DNA of 64,000 bases, from NCBI RefSeq assembly GCF_007713705.1, contig NZ_VMSJ01000006.1, forward strand, positions 62,001 through 126,000, given 5' to 3'. Positions 7,334 through 16,611 of the stretch are shown piece by piece; positions within the stretch are counted from its first letter, which is position 1, and each line of letters opens with the position of its first letter. The notes below the pieces were generated by a model. It was not told the DNA's origin and ran no database searches. It saw only the letters and a program-made list of their open reading frames with translations. The translations under genes and the position numbers were made by a program. This DNA comes from Salinicoccus cyprini. Lineage in GTDB: Bacteria > Bacillota > Bacilli > Staphylococcales > Salinicoccaceae.

Positions 7334-10300
7334 ATGGAGAGATTGTTCGGCCTGAAGTTTTTCAAACCGACGGAAAAGTTCAATGGCAACTGGTCAATAA
7401 TGGAAGAGAAGAGCAGGGAATGGGAGAAGATGTACCGTCAGCGCTGGAGTCACGACAAGGTCGTCAGAACCACCCATGGTGTAAACTGCACCGGCTCCTG
7501 TTCATGGAAGGTATTTGTCAAAAACGGCATCATCACATGGGAGAACCAGCAGACGGACTATCCGTCATGCGGTCCTGATATGCCTGAGTATGAACCGAGG
7601 GGATGTCCGCGCGGGGCTTCATTTTCATGGTATGAGTACAGTCCGATGCGCATCAAGTTTCCATATATGAGAGGAAAACTATGGCGCCTATGGCGGCAGG
7701 CACTGGAAGAGACAGGGGACCCGATCCAGGCATGGGCGAGCATCATTGAGGATGAAGAGAAGGCGAAAACATACAAGCAGGCCCGTGGCATGGGCGGCCA
7801 TGTCCGTGTGACTTGGAAGGACGCCACCCAGCTGATTGCAGCCCAGCTCATCTATACAATTAAAAAATATGGTCCTGACCGCATCGCAGGGTTCACGCCG
7901 ATTCCGGCGATGAGCATGATCAGCTATGCCGCCGGTTCGAGGTTCATCTCACTGCTTGGTGGCGAGATGCTCAGCTTCTACGACTGGTATGCCGATCTGC
8001 CGAATGCCTCCCCGCAGATCTGGGGCGAGCAGACGGATGTCCCGGAATCGGCGGACTGGTACAACTCGAACTATCTGATGATGTGGGGTTCCAATGTTCC
8101 ATTGACCCGGACACCTGATGCCCACTTCATGACGGAAGTGAGGTACAAGGGGACGAAGATCGTCTCCGTCGCACCGGACTATGCAGAAAACGTCAAGTTT
8201 GCGGACAACTGGCTGGCACCGAATCCAGGTACGGATGCCGCACTGGCACAGGGCATGACCCACGTCATCCTGGATGAATTCTATCATCAGAGGCAGGAAC
8301 CGATGTTCATCGACTACGCAAAACGTTTCACAGACATGCCTTTCCTCATCATGCTGGATACATTCGAGGATACTTTGAAAGCCGGCAGGTTCTTGAGGGA
8401 AAGCGACCTTGGGGTGGCATCGGAGCATGCCGAATGGAAGCCGGTCATCCTGGATGCGAATACGGATGAGATGCTGGCGCCGAACGGCACCATGGGTCAG
8501 CGCTGGGAAGAAGGCAAGAAGTGGAACTTGAAGCTTGAACGCGAGGATGGTGCCGCGATCGATCCGGCTCTGACTGTCGAGGACGGAAAATCCGAAGTTG
8601 TAGAGATTGCCTTCCCGTACTTCGACAATGCCGGCAACAGCGTGTTCAGACGTCCGATTGCTGCACGCAGAGTCACATTGGCTGACGGTACTGAAAGGTA
8701 TGTCGCAACCATTCATGATCTCATGCTCAGCCAGTATGGCGTCAACCGCTTCGGTACTGAAAATGAAGCAAAAGGCTACGATGATGCTTCGTGCATCTAC
8801 ACACCTGCCTGGCAGGAGACGATTACAGGCGTCAAACAGTCGCTGGTCGTACAGATTGCACGGGAATTTGCACAGAATGCCGTCGAAACCGACGGACGGT
8901 CCATGATCATCATGGGTGCCGGCATCAACCACTGGTTCAACTCCGATACCATCTATCGTGCCATCCTCAACCTCGTCATGCTGTGCGGCTGCCAGGGCAA
9001 GAACGGTGGCGGCTGGGCGCACTATGTCGGTCAGGAGAAGGTCCGTCCATACGAAGGCTGGGGCCAGGTGGCATTTGCCAAGGACTGGCAGGCGCCCCCA
9101 CGCCAGCAGAACGCAACGAGCTGGTTCTATTTTGCAACCGAGCAGTGGAAATATGAGGAATCGGGTGCAGATGCGCTGCAGTCGCCGACAGCTGAAAAAA
9201 TCAATTATAAGCATCCGGCCGACTACAATGTGCTTGCCGCCCGCCTCGGATGGCTGCCGAGCTATCCGCAGTTCGATAAGAGCAGTCTCGACTTTGCCCG
9301 GGAAGCTGCAGAGAAGGGGGATGACTCCGATGAAGCGATCATCAATCTGGCAGTCGATCAGTTGAAAAATAAAGAAACGAAGTTTGCAATCGAAGATCCG
9401 GGTGCCAAGGAGAATCATCCGAAAACGCTGTTTATCTGGCGCTCCAATCTGATCTCCTCTTCCGCCAAAGGGCAGGAGTACTTCATGAAGCACCTGCTTG
9501 GCTCAAAAAACGGTCTTTTGGCAACGCCGAATGACGAATTTGTGCCCGAGGAGATTACATGGCGCGAGGATGTCGAAGGCAAGCTTGATCTGATGGTTGC
9601 ACTCGATTTCAGGATGACGGCAACGCCGATCTACGCCGACATCATCCTGCCGGCAGCGACATGGTACGAGAAGCATGATATTTCCAGTACCGATATGCAC
9701 CCATTCATCCATCCGTTCAATCCAGCGGTCAACCCGCTCTGGGAATCGAAATCCGACTGGAACATATTCAAGGATCTGGCGAAGCGGTTCAGCGACATGG
9801 CGAAGACGCATCTGTCCGGCAAGCACAAGGACCTTGTGACGTCGCCCCTGGCGCATGATACAAAGCAGGAGATTTCACAGCCGCTCGGTCACGTGAAGGA
9901 CTGGTCGAAAGGCGAGGTCGAGGCTGTTCCGGGACGTACGATGCCGGGAATGAAAGTGGTCGAACGGGACTATACGGAAGTCTATGACAAGTTCATCACT
10001 GCAGGTCCGCTGTTCAAAAATAATATCGGCGCCCACGGGGTTGCGTTCAATGTATCGAAGCAGTATGAGGAACTGAAATCGATGCTCGGTGTCTATACCG
10101 ACGGCACGATAAAGGATGGCCTGCCGGTCATGGATACGGCGAGAAATGTGGCGGATGTCATTCTGCATGTCGCCTCATGTTCAAACGGTGAAGTATCGAG
10201 GAAATCCTACGAGAATCTGGAGAATCAGACGGGCATGCCGGTGCAGGACATCCCAGCAGATCGGGCGCACGAGAAGATCACATTCAAGAACATTACGGCA

Positions 10301-11005
10301 CAGCCTCGGGAAGTGCTTCCGACTGCCGTGTTCCAGGGCTACAACAAGCCGGGTAAGAGATATAGTCCATTTACGATAAACATCGAGAAGCAGGTACCGT
10401 TCAGGACCATTACAGGCCGCCAGTCCTTCTATATCGATCACGACATGTTCCTGCAGTATGGCGAGGCACTGCCGGTGTACAAGCCGACGTTGCCGCCGAT
10501 GGTGTTCGGTTCGCGGGACAGGCAGATAAAAGGTGGCGTGGACAGTCTGGTGCTGAGATATCTGACACCGCATGGCAAATGGAATATCCATTCCACATAC
10601 CAGGATAATCTGCATATGCTGACGCTCTTCAGGGGCGGACCGACGGTATGGCTGTCGAAACTTGATGCAGAAGCACATGATATCAATGATAATGACTGGC
10701 TTGAAGTCTATAACCGCAACGGTGTCGTCAATGCACGGGCGGTCGTATCCCACAGGATGCCGAAAGGGACGATGTTCATGTATCACGCACAGGACAAGCA
10801 CATCGAAATGCCGGGGTCGGAGATCACCGATACGCGCGGCGGCAGCCACAATGCACCGACAAGGATACATCTTAAACCGACACAGATGGTGGGCGGCTAT
10901 GGACAGCTGAGCTATGGCTTCAACTACTATGGCCCGATCGGCAACCAGCGGGATGTATATGTTGCAGTAAGAAAAATGAAGGAGGTCGATTGGCTTGAAG
11001 ATTAA
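7334..11005 (+). CDS. narG: Respiratory nitrate reductase alpha subunit NarG
   Basis: 1223 residues. The catalytic subunit holds the bis-MGD molybdenum cofactor and the FS0 [4Fe-4S] cluster and reduces nitrate to nitrite on the cytoplasmic side of the membrane. The cluster motif H48-x3-C52-x3-C56-x34-C91 is clear. Similarity to staphylococcal NarG runs the full length, e.g. DWYADLPNASPQIWGEQTDV. An upstream ATG at 7319 exists, but ATG 7334 follows GGGAG at 8 bases and gives the family N-terminus. First gene of narGHJI; it overlaps narH by 11 bases. Control by NreC is expected from the upstream box. Confidence 0.97.
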   Translation: MERLFGLKFFKPTEKFNGNWSIMEEKSREWEKMYRQRWSHDKVVRTTHGVNCTGSCSWKVFVKNGIITWENQQTDYPSCGPDMPEYEPRGCPRGASFSWYEYSPMRIKFPYMRGKLWRLWRQALEETGDPIQAWASIIEDEEKAKTYKQARGMGGHVRVTWKDATQLIAAQLIYTIKKYGPDRIAGFTPIPAMSMISYAAGSRFISLLGGEMLSFYDWYADLPNASPQIWGEQTDVPESADWYNSNYLMMWGSNVPLTRTPDAHFMTEVRYKGTKIVSVAPDYAENVKFADNWLAPNPGTDAALAQGMTHVILDEFYHQRQEPMFIDYAKRFTDMPFLIMLDTFEDTLKAGRFLRESDLGVASEHAEWKPVILDANTDEMLAPNGTMGQRWEEGKKWNLKLEREDGAAIDPALTVEDGKSEVVEIAFPYFDNAGNSVFRRPIAARRVTLADGTERYVATIHDLMLSQYGVNRFGTENEAKGYDDASCIYTPAWQETITGVKQSLVVQIAREFAQNAVETDGRSMIIMGAGINHWFNSDTIYRAILNLVMLCGCQGKNGGGWAHYVGQEKVRPYEGWGQVAFAKDWQAPPRQQNATSWFYFATEQWKYEESGADALQSPTAEKINYKHPADYNVLAARLGWLPSYPQFDKSSLDFAREAAEKGDDSDEAIINLAVDQLKNKETKFAIEDPGAKENHPKTLFIWRSNLISSSAKGQEYFMKHLLGSKNGLLATPNDEFVPEEITWREDVEGKLDLMVALDFRMTATPIYADIILPAATWYEKHDISSTDMHPFIHPFNPAVNPLWESKSDWNIFKDLAKRFSDMAKTHLSGKHKDLVTSPLAHDTKQEISQPLGHVKDWSKGEVEAVPGRTMPGMKVVERDYTEVYDKFITAGPLFKNNIGAHGVAFNVSKQYEELKSMLGVYTDGTIKDGLPVMDTARNVADVILHVASCSNGEVSRKSYENLENQTGMPVQDIPADRAHEKITFKNITAQPREVLPTAVFQGYNKPGKRYSPFTINIEKQVPFRTITGRQSFYIDHDMFLQYGEALPVYKPTLPPMVFGSRDRQIKGGVDSLVLRYLTPHGKWNIHSTYQDNLHMLTLFRGGPTVWLSKLDAEAHDINDNDWLEVYNRNGVVNARAVVSHRMPKGTMFMYHAQDKHIEMPGSEITDTRGGSHNAPTRIHLKPTQMVGGYGQLSYGFNYYGPIGNQRDVYVAVRKMKEVDWLED

Positions 11006-12548
11006 AGCACAGATCGCAATGGTAATGAATCTCGACAAGTGCATCGGTTGCCATACATGCAGTGTGACATGCAAAAGTACATGGACGAACAGACCGGGTG
11101 CCGAGTATATGTGGTTCAACAATGTGGAGACGAAGCCGGGCATCGGGTATCCGAAAAGATGGGAAGACCAGGAGCACTACAAGGGTGGCTGGAAGCTTAA
11201 AAACGGTCGTCTGGAATTGAAGAGCGGTACGAAGCTTTCCAAGATTGCGCTCGGCAAGATCTTCTATAACCCGGATATGCCTGAAATGAAGGAATACTAT
11301 GAACCATGGACATACAGCTATCATGATCTGATTACGAAACCGGAGAGTGAGCACAGTCCTGTGGCAAAGGCGCATTCCGTCGTCTCCGGTAAGAAGATGG
11401 ACCTTGAATGGGGACCGAACTGGGAGGATGATCTTGCAGGCGGCCATATTACAGGACCGAAGGATCCGAATATCGAAAAGATCGAGGAAGAGATCAAATT
11501 CAACTTCGAGCAGACATTCATGATGTATCTGCCAAGACTATGTGAACACTGTCTGAATCCGAGCTGTGTCGCAAGCTGTCCATCAGGTGCGATGTACAAG
11601 CGCGACGAGGATGGCATCGTGCTGGTCGACCAGGAGGCGTGCCGCGGCTGGCGCTACTGCATGACCGGCTGTCCTTATAAGAAGGTGTACTTCAACTGGA
11701 AGACGAACAAGGCTGAAAAATGCACATTCTGCTTCCCGCGTGTGGAAGCGGGTCTGCCGACAGTATGCTCCGAAACCTGCACAGGCAGAATGCGCTACCT
11801 CGGTGTACTGCTCTATGACGCAGACCGCGTACTCGAAGCCGCTTCTACCGAAAATGAAAAGGATCTGTATGAAGCACAGCTTGATCTGTTCCTGGATCCA
11901 AGCGACCCGGAAGTAATCGAACAGGCGGAGCGCGACGGCATCTCAGCCGACTGGATCGAAGCGGCACAAAGTTCACCGGTATATGACCTTGCCGTGAAGT
12001 ACAAGCTTGCCTTCCCGCTGCACCCGGAATATCGTACGATGCCGATGGTATGGTACTGCCCGCCACTCAGTCCGATCATGAACTACTTTGAAGGCCGTGA
12101 TTCCATCAAGAATCCGGATGCCATCTTCCCGGCAATAGAGGAAATGCGCATCCCGCTTCAGTACCTTGCGAATATGCTGACTGCCGGGGACGTCACACCT
12201 GTCAAAGGGGCACTGCAGAAAATGGCGATGATGCGCCAGTACATGCGTGCCATCTCAAGCGGCAAGGATTTCGATGAAACAAGGCTCGACCGCGTCGGCA
12301 TGTCGGCCAATGAAACGAAAAGAATGTACCGCCTGCTCGCGATTGCCAAGTATGAAGACCGCTTCGTCATTCCGACGTCCCACAGAGAGCAGTATACGGA
12401 TCCATACCGTGCGCAGGGCAGCAGCGGTTTCGGCTTCGGTGGTTCCGACTGCGATGGATGTGGGCCGTCATTGTCACAGGCTTCAATGGCGAAGTCCGGC
12501 AAGGCGGTCTATGAAGAGAATTTCTATGGAGGAATCTGGCGTGATTAA
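10995..12548 (+). CDS. narH: Nitrate reductase beta subunit NarH
   Basis: 517 residues; the iron-sulfur electron-transfer subunit between NarI haem and NarG. Four cysteine groups are seen: CIGCHTCSVTC near the N-terminus, CEHCLNPSCVASC, CRGWRYCMTGC (the cluster where Trp replaces a Cys, giving a [3Fe-4S] centre) and CTFCFPR...CSETC. The start is TTG inside the end of narG (overlap 11 bases), after GGAGG at 10980-10984; the N-terminus MKIKAQIAMVMNLDKCIGC is that of the family. It overlaps narJ by 8 bases. Confidence 0.97.
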   Translation: MKIKAQIAMVMNLDKCIGCHTCSVTCKSTWTNRPGAEYMWFNNVETKPGIGYPKRWEDQEHYKGGWKLKNGRLELKSGTKLSKIALGKIFYNPDMPEMKEYYEPWTYSYHDLITKPESEHSPVAKAHSVVSGKKMDLEWGPNWEDDLAGGHITGPKDPNIEKIEEEIKFNFEQTFMMYLPRLCEHCLNPSCVASCPSGAMYKRDEDGIVLVDQEACRGWRYCMTGCPYKKVYFNWKTNKAEKCTFCFPRVEAGLPTVCSETCTGRMRYLGVLLYDADRVLEAASTENEKDLYEAQLDLFLDPSDPEVIEQAERDGISADWIEAAQSSPVYDLAVKYKLAFPLHPEYRTMPMVWYCPPLSPIMNYFEGRDSIKNPDAIFPAIEEMRIPLQYLANMLTAGDVTPVKGALQKMAMMRQYMRAISSGKDFDETRLDRVGMSANETKRMYRLLAIAKYEDRFVIPTSHREQYTDPYRAQGSSGFGFGGSDCDGCGPSLSQASMAKSGKAVYEENFYGGIWRD

Positions 12549-13119
12549 CCTTGATAAACTATACGACTACAAGCAGTCATTCGGCTTTTTTGCCAATCAG
12601 CTCACCTATCCGGAGAAGCTTGATTTCCACCCGAGGGAGTTCGAAGGGGTGTTCCATGAAGACCATCCTGCAAAGCCGTTCATCAATCAGTACTGGGAGG
12701 ACATGCATGAAATCAGTCTGGATGAGATCCAGCAGGTGTATACGCAGACATTCGACTTCGACAAGCATACCAACCTTTACATGACCTACTTCAAGTTCGA
12801 GGATCAGAAGGAGCGGGGGCAGATGCTTGCCAAGCTCAAGGTGCTGTATGAAATGTTCGGACTCCAGATGCCTGACAATGAACTGAGCGACTATCTGCCG
12901 CTGATGCTCGAATTCCTCTATGCTGCCGACTGGCGTGGGGATGACCGGGCAAAGGAGAGCATGACGCTGCTCATCATGGTACTGGAAGATGGCACCTATC
13001 ATATCATCCAGGCACTTGAGAAGAATAAAAGTCCGTATTTCAACCTGATCAAGGGGCTCAGGGAGACATTCAAGGCATGTGTGGAAGTGTCTGAGAAAGA
13101 AGGCGTGGAAAATGATTGA
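12541..13119 (+). CDS. narJ: Nitrate reductase assembly chaperone NarJ
   Basis: 192 residues, all-helical TorD/NarJ-type chaperone that binds immature NarG and helps insert the molybdenum cofactor; not part of the final enzyme. The frame is open far upstream inside narH, but GTG 12541 is preceded by GGAGGA at 6 bases and yields the expected MINLDKLYDYKQSFGFF start. It overlaps narH at its 5' end and narI at its 3' end by 8 bases, typical of translational coupling. Confidence 0.93.
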   Translation: MINLDKLYDYKQSFGFFANQLTYPEKLDFHPREFEGVFHEDHPAKPFINQYWEDMHEISLDEIQQVYTQTFDFDKHTNLYMTYFKFEDQKERGQMLAKLKVLYEMFGLQMPDNELSDYLPLMLEFLYAADWRGDDRAKESMTLLIMVLEDGTYHIIQALEKNKSPYFNLIKGLRETFKACVEVSEKEGVEND

Positions 13120-13786
13120 TCAGTTCCTATGGGTCATCTTCCCATATCTATGCGTCGCAGTTTTTATCGTCGGCCACATTTGGCGCTACCGTATCGACCA
13201 GTTCGGCTGGACAGCCAAGTCCAGTGAGTTCATCGAAAAGAAGCAGCTGATGATCGGCAGCATTCTTTTCCACTTTTCGGTCATTCCTGTATTCTTCGGT
13301 CATATTGTCGGCCTGCTCATACCGGCACGCTGGCTGGAAGCCATCGGCGTAACGGAACATCTCTACCATATCGGAGCGGTATACATCGGTGGATTTTTCG
13401 GTATCGTCATGCTCGCCGGCATGATCATGCTGACTTTCAGGCGCATCACCAAGCAGGCGGTCCGCCGGTTGAGTTCGGCTTCCGACATCATTGTCAATTT
13501 CCTGCTGCTCTTCATTACGTTCATGGGTGTCTATGCGACACTCGTCACGAATGCAGTGGTGACGGATTTCGACTATCGGACGTCCATTTCCGTATGGCTG
13601 AGAAGTCTGTTCGTCTTCTCGCCGGACGCAAATCTGATGACAGATGTGCCATTGAGCTTTAAAATACATGTATTAGCCGGATTTCTGATCTTTGCCTTAT
13701 GGCCTGCAACACGTCTTGTGCACGCATGGAGCCTGCCGTTCAACTATGTAGGTAGAAGCTATATCGTCTACCGTAAACATAAGTAG
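13112..13786 (+). CDS. narI: Nitrate reductase gamma subunit NarI (cytochrome b)
   Basis: 224 residues with five hydrophobic spans. NarI anchors NarGH to the membrane and oxidises menaquinol using two b haems; histidines suitable as ligands occur in the second span (FHFSVIPVFFGHIVG) and the last (KIHVLAGFLIFALWPATRLVH). ATG 13112 overlaps the end of narJ. Last structural gene of nar; nreA follows after 32 bases with its own ribosome binding site. Confidence 0.95.
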   Translation: MIDQFLWVIFPYLCVAVFIVGHIWRYRIDQFGWTAKSSEFIEKKQLMIGSILFHFSVIPVFFGHIVGLLIPARWLEAIGVTEHLYHIGAVYIGGFFGIVMLAGMIMLTFRRITKQAVRRLSSASDIIVNFLLLFITFMGVYATLVTNAVVTDFDYRTSISVWLRSLFVFSPDANLMTDVPLSFKIHVLAGFLIFALWPATRLVHAWSLPFNYVGRSYIVYRKHK

Positions 13787-13818
13787 CAGAGGGGATCTCC
13801 TGGAAATGGAGGCGTATT

Positions 13819-14280
13819 ATGAACGAGATTAGCATTGAAGTGACATTATCGGATATTCAAAAGACATTTGATTTCGATCTTGTGGCGCTGACTGATATCA
13901 GAGTAAGACAGACCAACTACATGATCCGATGGAAGTACAGCATCGGAAGCCTTGGTGACCAGTGGAAACGGATTGCACTGCAAAGGGGCAAAGGCGTGCC
14001 GGGAACGGTGATGAAGACCGGCAAATCGATGATCATCACCGACATCACCGGAACGGATATGGAACGCGACCTTTTCCGCTATCCCATACTGAAGACGGAA
14101 CAGCTGCAGAGCTTCATCGCCATGCCGTTATGGAATGATGATGAAGAAGTCATGGGCATTCTGCTGATGGGCAACAGGGACAGCCGGATGTATACAGAGG
14201 CGGAATATGAAATGGTCAAGCAGCATGTTGAAAAGACACTCAGACAACAAATATTGAAAGAGCTGATGGTCAATGAATGA
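13819..14280 (+). CDS. nreA: NreA, nitrate-sensing GAF protein
   Basis: 153 residues forming one GAF domain. In Staphylococcus carnosus NreA binds nitrate and without it inhibits autophosphorylation of NreB, so nitrate and oxygen signals are integrated. The GAF core is visible (GKGVPGTVMKTGKSMIITDI, FIAMPLWNDDEEVMGILLM). The start ATG follows GGAGG. The stop codon overlaps the nreB start by 8 bases, so NreA and NreB are translationally coupled. Confidence 0.93.
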   Translation: MNEISIEVTLSDIQKTFDFDLVALTDIRVRQTNYMIRWKYSIGSLGDQWKRIALQRGKGVPGTVMKTGKSMIITDITGTDMERDLFRYPILKTEQLQSFIAMPLWNDDEEVMGILLMGNRDSRMYTEAEYEMVKQHVEKTLRQQILKELMVNE

Positions 14281-15304
14281 ATCCAACCTGACTTCTCTGC
14301 TTGAGGCGATGTTTCATCATTCCAAAGAGATGATCCTCTTCGTCAATAGAAGTGGAGAAATTGTCCATATGAATGCACATGCTGCAAATACGCTGGATGA
14401 TACGGACTATGACAGAAGTCAGTTCCAGCACATATGCAATCATTGCCAGGGCATGTACATGGAAGGTGGGCGCGTGGCATGCACCAACTGCTACCTGCAT
14501 CAGGAGGAGATCGTCTCCTTCCAGGTTTATATGCGCACACGGGAAGGCGAAGTGGTACCTTTCATCGCCAATTTCCAGCGCATCGATCCGGAAAATGAAA
14601 TCAGTGTATTCACTCTGAACTCGTTGGCGGAGCAGTTGAAGACACAGGAGATCGAGCATCAGAAAAGGCTGACGCAGCGCATCATCCAGGCTCAGGAGGA
14701 CGAACGGAAACGCATCTCGAGAGATCTGCATGATGGTGTGACACAGGAACTTCTGAATGTGCTGCTTGAGATGAGGCTGCTCAAATATGTCGATGACCGC
14801 GAGATGCTCAATGACAAGATGGTCAAATCCGAGGAATCCCTGAGTCAGCTCCTGGACTATGTCAGAAACATTTCGGTGGAGCTCAGGCCGGCAAGCCTTG
14901 ACGATCTTGGGATAGAAGCGGCACTCAAAACCCACTTCAAGTGGATTGAAAGGCAGTATGGCATCAGCGTGGACTTCATTTTTGATGTCGATCAGAAACG
15001 CTTCAATCCGGAAGTGGAGACGGTACTGTATAGAATCATCCAGGAAGCCATATTCAATGCAGCAAAATATGCCGAAGTGGATTCCATCGATGTCGCACTC
15101 GAAGAAACAAAGGATGGAGAAAACCATCATATCAAGTTCGTAATAGAAGATTCAGGGCTCGGTTTCCATACCGGAGACACACCGATCGGGACGGGTCTCG
15201 GTCTTTTTGGAATGTCTGAACGGGCCAGCAGTGTCGGTGGCACTGTCAGTGTGGACAGTGTGCCCGGCGGAGGGACGAAGGTATTTGGTTCCATTCCAGT
15301 ATAG
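14273..15304 (+). CDS. nreB: NreB, oxygen-sensing Fe-S histidine kinase
   Basis: 343 residues, cytoplasmic, no membrane span. The N-terminal PAS-type sensor carries C55-x2-C58-x11-C70-x2-C73, the ligand set that holds the oxygen-labile [4Fe-4S] cluster of NreB. The HisKA_3 dimerisation segment follows with H153 in [13 protein letters not shown], and a HATPase domain ends the protein ([13 protein letters not shown]). When oxygen is absent the intact cluster allows autophosphorylation and transfer to NreC. It overlaps nreA; nreC begins 11 bases later. Confidence 0.95.
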   Translation: MNESNLTSLLEAMFHHSKEMILFVNRSGEIVHMNAHAANTLDDTDYDRSQFQHICNHCQGMYMEGGRVACTNCYLHQEEIVSFQVYMRTREGEVVPFIANFQRIDPENEISVFTLNSLAEQLKTQEIEHQKRLTQRIIQAQEDERKRISRDLHDGVTQELLNVLLEMRLLKYVDDREMLNDKMVKSEESLSQLLDYVRNISVELRPASLDDLGIEAALKTHFKWIERQYGISVDFIFDVDQKRFNPEVETVLYRIIQEAIFNAAKYAEVDSIDVALEETKDGENHHIKFVIEDSGLGFHTGDTPIGTGLGLFGMSERASSVGGTVSVDSVPGGGTKVFGSIPV

Positions 15305-15315
15305 GAGGAGATTGG

Positions 15316-15966
15316 ATGAAGATTGTCATTGCGGATGACCATGCGGTGGTGCGGACAGGATTCAGCATGCTGATCAACTACCAGAAGGATATGGAAGTGA
15401 TCGGCACAGCAGCGGATGGCAGGCAGGCTTTCGATAAGGTGAAGGCACTCGAACCGGACGTTCTCCTGATGGATCTCAGCATGCCACCGGGTGAATCGGG
15501 TCTTTTTGCCGCCAGCCGCATCAACGATGCATTTCCGGAAGTGAAGATACTGATACTGACGATGTATGACGACGAGGAGTACATCGTCCACACATTCAAG
15601 AGTGGTGCCAAGGGCTACATTTTGAAAAATTCACCGGATGACGAACTGATCCGGGCAATAAGAAAGGTGCATGGCGGCGATCGGTATGTCGATCCTGTAC
15701 TGATGGATGAAAATATCGAACGGCTGCTCAACAATGAAGTGATGCCGGAACAGTTGGGCGAACCGTTCAGCGTCCTGACACGGCGCGAACTGGAAATACT
15801 GCCGCTGATCGCCAAAGGATACGGCAACAAGGACATTGCAGAGATGCTTTTTGTTTCGGTCAAGACGGTGGAGGCCCATAAATCGAGAATCATGGAGAAG
15901 CTCGAGCTGTCCAACCGTCCGGAGCTTGTGGAGTATGCGATGAAGAAAAAACTGATAGATTTCTGA
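15316..15966 (+). CDS. nreC: NreC, LuxR/NarL-type response regulator
   Basis: 216 residues: receiver domain with D7-D8, phosphoacceptor D53, and a C-terminal LuxR helix-turn-helix ([20 protein letters not shown], then [15 protein letters not shown]). Phosphorylated by NreB under anaerobic conditions, it activates nitrate respiration genes. Two matching boxes in this window, before narG and before narT, are its likely targets. GGAGGAG precedes the start at the proper distance. The next gene, a hemerythrin-like protein, starts 15 bases after the stop. Confidence 0.95.
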   Translation: MKIVIADDHAVVRTGFSMLINYQKDMEVIGTAADGRQAFDKVKALEPDVLLMDLSMPPGESGLFAASRINDAFPEVKILILTMYDDEEYIVHTFKSGAKGYILKNSPDDELIRAIRKVHGGDRYVDPVLMDENIERLLNNEVMPEQLGEPFSVLTRRELEILPLIAKGYGNKDIAEMLFVSVKTVEAHKSRIMEKLELSNRPELVEYAMKKKLIDF

Positions 15967-15981
15967 ATGTAGGTGGATAGG

Positions 15982-16515
15982 ATGGATCAGGATAAGTTTC
16001 AATTCAGAATCAAAGCGTTGCGCGTACTGGAAAACGAGCACCGCTACCTCAAATATCTGATGGACGACTGGTTTCAGCTGGTTCTGAAATTTGAGCATGG
16101 CGACGTCAGAAGCCGTCTCGAAGGCCTGATGGTGATCAAGGATCTGAGGGAGAAGCTGAAAGCATTCGAAGCACCGCTGAAACGTCATCAGGCCAAGGAG
16201 GAGAATTATTTCTTCCCGATGCTCGGGGCGTATATCGGGCTTGAACAGGGGCCGATTCTTTCAATAGAAGAGGAGCACCAGGAAATTGATGCCTATATCG
16301 AACACTTTTTCCACCATACCATGCACGACATGAATGACATGTCGACTGAACGCATGAACGAAATGGTCAAAGATGTGATGGAGGCATATGAAGTGCTGAT
16401 GGTACATATGGTCAAGGAAGAATCCGTACTCTTCACGATGGCGGATAAAGTATTGAAGACAGTTGATGAGGAGATACTGCTCGAGCAGGTCAATACACTG
16501 ATTACAAGCGCTTGA
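15982..16515 (+). CDS. Hemerythrin-like (HHE domain) protein in the nre locus
   Basis: 177 residues, predicted four-helix bundle. Potential di-iron ligands are spaced as in HHE proteins: H20, H69-x3-E73, H99 and H142-x3-E146, with YFFP after the second motif. HHE domains bind oxygen, nitric oxide or serve iron handling. ATG 15982 is 5 bases from AGGTGG; a GTG at 15973 is less likely. Its position directly behind nreC and before narT suggests a job in nitrate respiration, such as protection from nitric oxide made by nitrite reduction. I do not recall this gene at this place in S. aureus. Confidence 0.8.
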   Translation: MDQDKFQFRIKALRVLENEHRYLKYLMDDWFQLVLKFEHGDVRSRLEGLMVIKDLREKLKAFEAPLKRHQAKEENYFFPMLGAYIGLEQGPILSIEEEHQEIDAYIEHFFHHTMHDMNDMSTERMNEMVKDVMEAYEVLMVHMVKEESVLFTMADKVLKTVDEEILLEQVNTLITSA

Positions 16516-16519
16516 AATA

Positions 16520-16533
16520 TAGGGTTTTCCCTC
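16520..16533 (+). promoter_or_regulatory. NreC-binding box of narT
   Basis: TAGGG-TTTT-CCCTC is one base away from TAGGG-N4-CCCTA. TATAAT lies at 16559-16564, 25 bases after the box, matching the narG promoter within one base. Confidence 0.7.
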
Positions 16534-16611
16534 CTTACTTGGAGTGATATGCAGATTATATAATATATTTGTAAAATAAATCACAATCTAAAGTAAATGA
16601 GGTTGATCTGT

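Noticed and set aside
8797-9365. Other long overlapping frames within narG on the plus strand
   Set aside because: Arg/Ser/His-rich shadow translations in GC-rich coding DNA.
7949-9493. A 514-codon open frame on the minus strand inside narG
   Set aside because: It is antisense to a clear narG, has no ribosome binding site and unprotein-like composition; a product of codon bias in a long gene.
12247-12540. A long frame in front of narJ
   Set aside because: It is the out-of-frame shadow of narH; narJ begins at GTG 12541 after GGAGGA.
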